Source of the DNA: Vairimorpha apis BRL 01
Lineage: Eukaryota; Microsporidia; Nosematidae
Length of the DNA: 34,197 nt
Assembly (NCBI GenBank): GCA_000447185.1
Contig: KE647133.1
Coordinates: forward strand, 1 to 34,197
Reading direction: 5' to 3'
Below, in pieces: positions 33,081 to 34,197 of this stretch (position 1 is the first letter of the stretch; each line of letters begins with the position of its first letter). The notes under the pieces were generated by a model. It ran no database searches. It was not told the origin of the DNA and worked only from the letters and a program-made list of their open reading frames with translations. The translations under genes and the position numbers were made by a program.

Positions 33081-33742
33081 TAATAATAAATTTTTATTTA
33101 TAAAAAATATTTTATCAATAATCGTATCAAAAAAATATTATTAATAAAAAATATTTAAAATTTAATTTTTTTTCTTAAACTTAAGATAATTATTTTTATT
33201 ATATGATTTAATGAAATCCAAATCAATTTTAATTTATACAAATATATAATAGTTTCAAATTAAAAAGATTATATAAAAAAAAGAATACATAATATTATTT
33301 GTAAATTTTATTTTTATTTACTTATAAAAAATGTGAAAAAAATTGAAAATTTAGATTCTATATCATAAAATTCAATTTATAATATTTTAAATATTTTCAT
33401 ATAATATCATACTAAACTTTTTAATGTTGTTATGATAATATTAATTATATATTAGTTCGATAACTTTAGTTTATCTATTTTATTAAAAAGATATTTATTT
33501 TTTAATAAATCATTTAAAACCGTAATGTATGTTATAGTTTGTGTAAATTGTATTATAAATATTAATAACTAATAAAATATTACATTATTAAAAAAATAAA
33601 ATAAGTAATCTTAAGACAATAACAAAATAACTTTTAAAATATTGATTTTAAATATCATACAAGTAGTTTACTTTGTTCAAAAAAAGATTTTAACAATTTA
33701 ATTTAAAATTCTAATTAAAAATTTATTAAAAAAGAAAAATAT
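33081..33742. other. A+T-rich intergenic DNA upstream of beta-2
   Basis: About 660 bp, nothing recognised; presumed to hold the beta-2 promoter. Confidence 0.45.
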
Positions 33743-34197
33743 TTATTAGTGCATAAGTGTTTTTTCAATAATTAATATTTTATCACAAGTATATATATAT
33801 CGAGTTTCGCATGTATGTGATTCCAAATTTTCTATCTTTTAAAAAAATAATCATCTTCCGTAATGTGTTCGCTACAACAGGCTAACATAAAAGTCTCTAA
33901 AAAGTCATTTTAAGCTTTTAGGCTTAATAAAATGTCTTTGTTTGGCTGTCTATATTTAGCACATTCCTATATTTTTTGAAAGGTAGTTGTAATTCCCTCC
34001 CTTATCATAATATATGGTATAATTTTTGTTTTATATCCATGCAATGCGCCACAATGGTTGGCAAACAGATCATATTTATGCTTTTTTTATGTTTCTACAG
34101 CTCGTAAGTTATCGAAAAAGGTTTTTCCTACTTCAACAATTAATATCTTTTTTTTATTTTATTAAAATGAAAACGTTAGGTTTGTTATATAAAACTT
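33743..34197 (-). pseudogene. RLE non-LTR retrotransposon relic, runs off the window (copy 8)
   Basis: Minus-strand translation from the window edge gives IIVEVGKTFFDNLRAVET, KYDLFANHCGALHGYKTKI, IPYIMI, then a degenerate tail with EHITEDD, all interrupted by stops and shifts. The DNA at 33743-33840 aligns with 4581-4690. Together these show a decayed copy of the same subfamily as the 4.6-kb fragment, containing nuclease and tail. The upstream part lies beyond the window. Confidence 0.72.

Noticed and set aside
1..34197. CRISPR array, rRNA genes, telomeric or satellite tandem repeats
   Set aside because: No regularly spaced repeats, no conserved rRNA segments and no tandem arrays beyond short A/T microsatellites were seen.

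Overview
The window is very A+T-rich, gene-poor eukaryotic DNA, most likely from a microsporidian with an expanded, transposon-laden genome. The evidence is short intronless genes with CCC or GGG motifs directly 5' of several start codons, a candidate ricin-B-like (beta-trefoil) protein with a His-rich tail, lineage-specific families of predicted secreted all-helical proteins, and relics of RLE-type non-LTR and Ty3-like LTR retrotransposons. No ribosomal RNA, tRNA or conserved housekeeping gene is visible, so the genus is an inference only.

Layout. 0.5-5 kb: three C-terminal pieces of an RLE (PD-(D/E)XK endonuclease) retrotransposon protein around the ricin-B-like gene. 5.2-6.3 kb: broken secreted gene beta-1 (-). 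7.5-8.5 kb: an intact 317-aa orphan gene (+). 10.05-10.33 kb: a probable solo LTR. 10.7-12.2 kb: secreted gene alpha-1 (+). 13.7-14.8 kb: gene gamma (-). 15.7-16.5 kb: two RLE relics. 18.5-19.04 kb: a decayed minus-strand gene. After a 40-N gap, 19.4-20.2 kb holds alpha-3, a paralogue of alpha-1 interrupted by a 351-bp solo LTR. 20.8-21.4 kb: the best preserved RLE piece. 22.3-24.8 kb: a complete 2.46-kb gag-only LTR element with 5-bp target duplications. 25.5-26.9 kb: alpha-2 (+). 29.5-30.0 kb: an ancient RLE relic that keeps part of the linker upstream of the nuclease. 31.8-33.0 kb: beta-2 (-). 33.7 kb to the end: another RLE relic running off the window.

How it fits together. The alpha and beta families look like duplicated, fast-evolving secreted proteins scattered among retrotransposon debris. 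Almost every alpha, beta or gamma gene is split by what looks like one missing base, often in an A or T run, and four of the junctions coincide with a canonical -1 slippery heptamer. Homopolymer under-calling, recent pseudogenisation and programmed -1 frameshifting all remain possible. The most novel mobile element is the gag-only LTR retrotransposon: its gag start codon lies inside the LTR, and a fragment of the integrase GPY/F module survives just before the 3' LTR. It therefore appears to be an internally deleted, non-autonomous derivative of a Ty3-type element.
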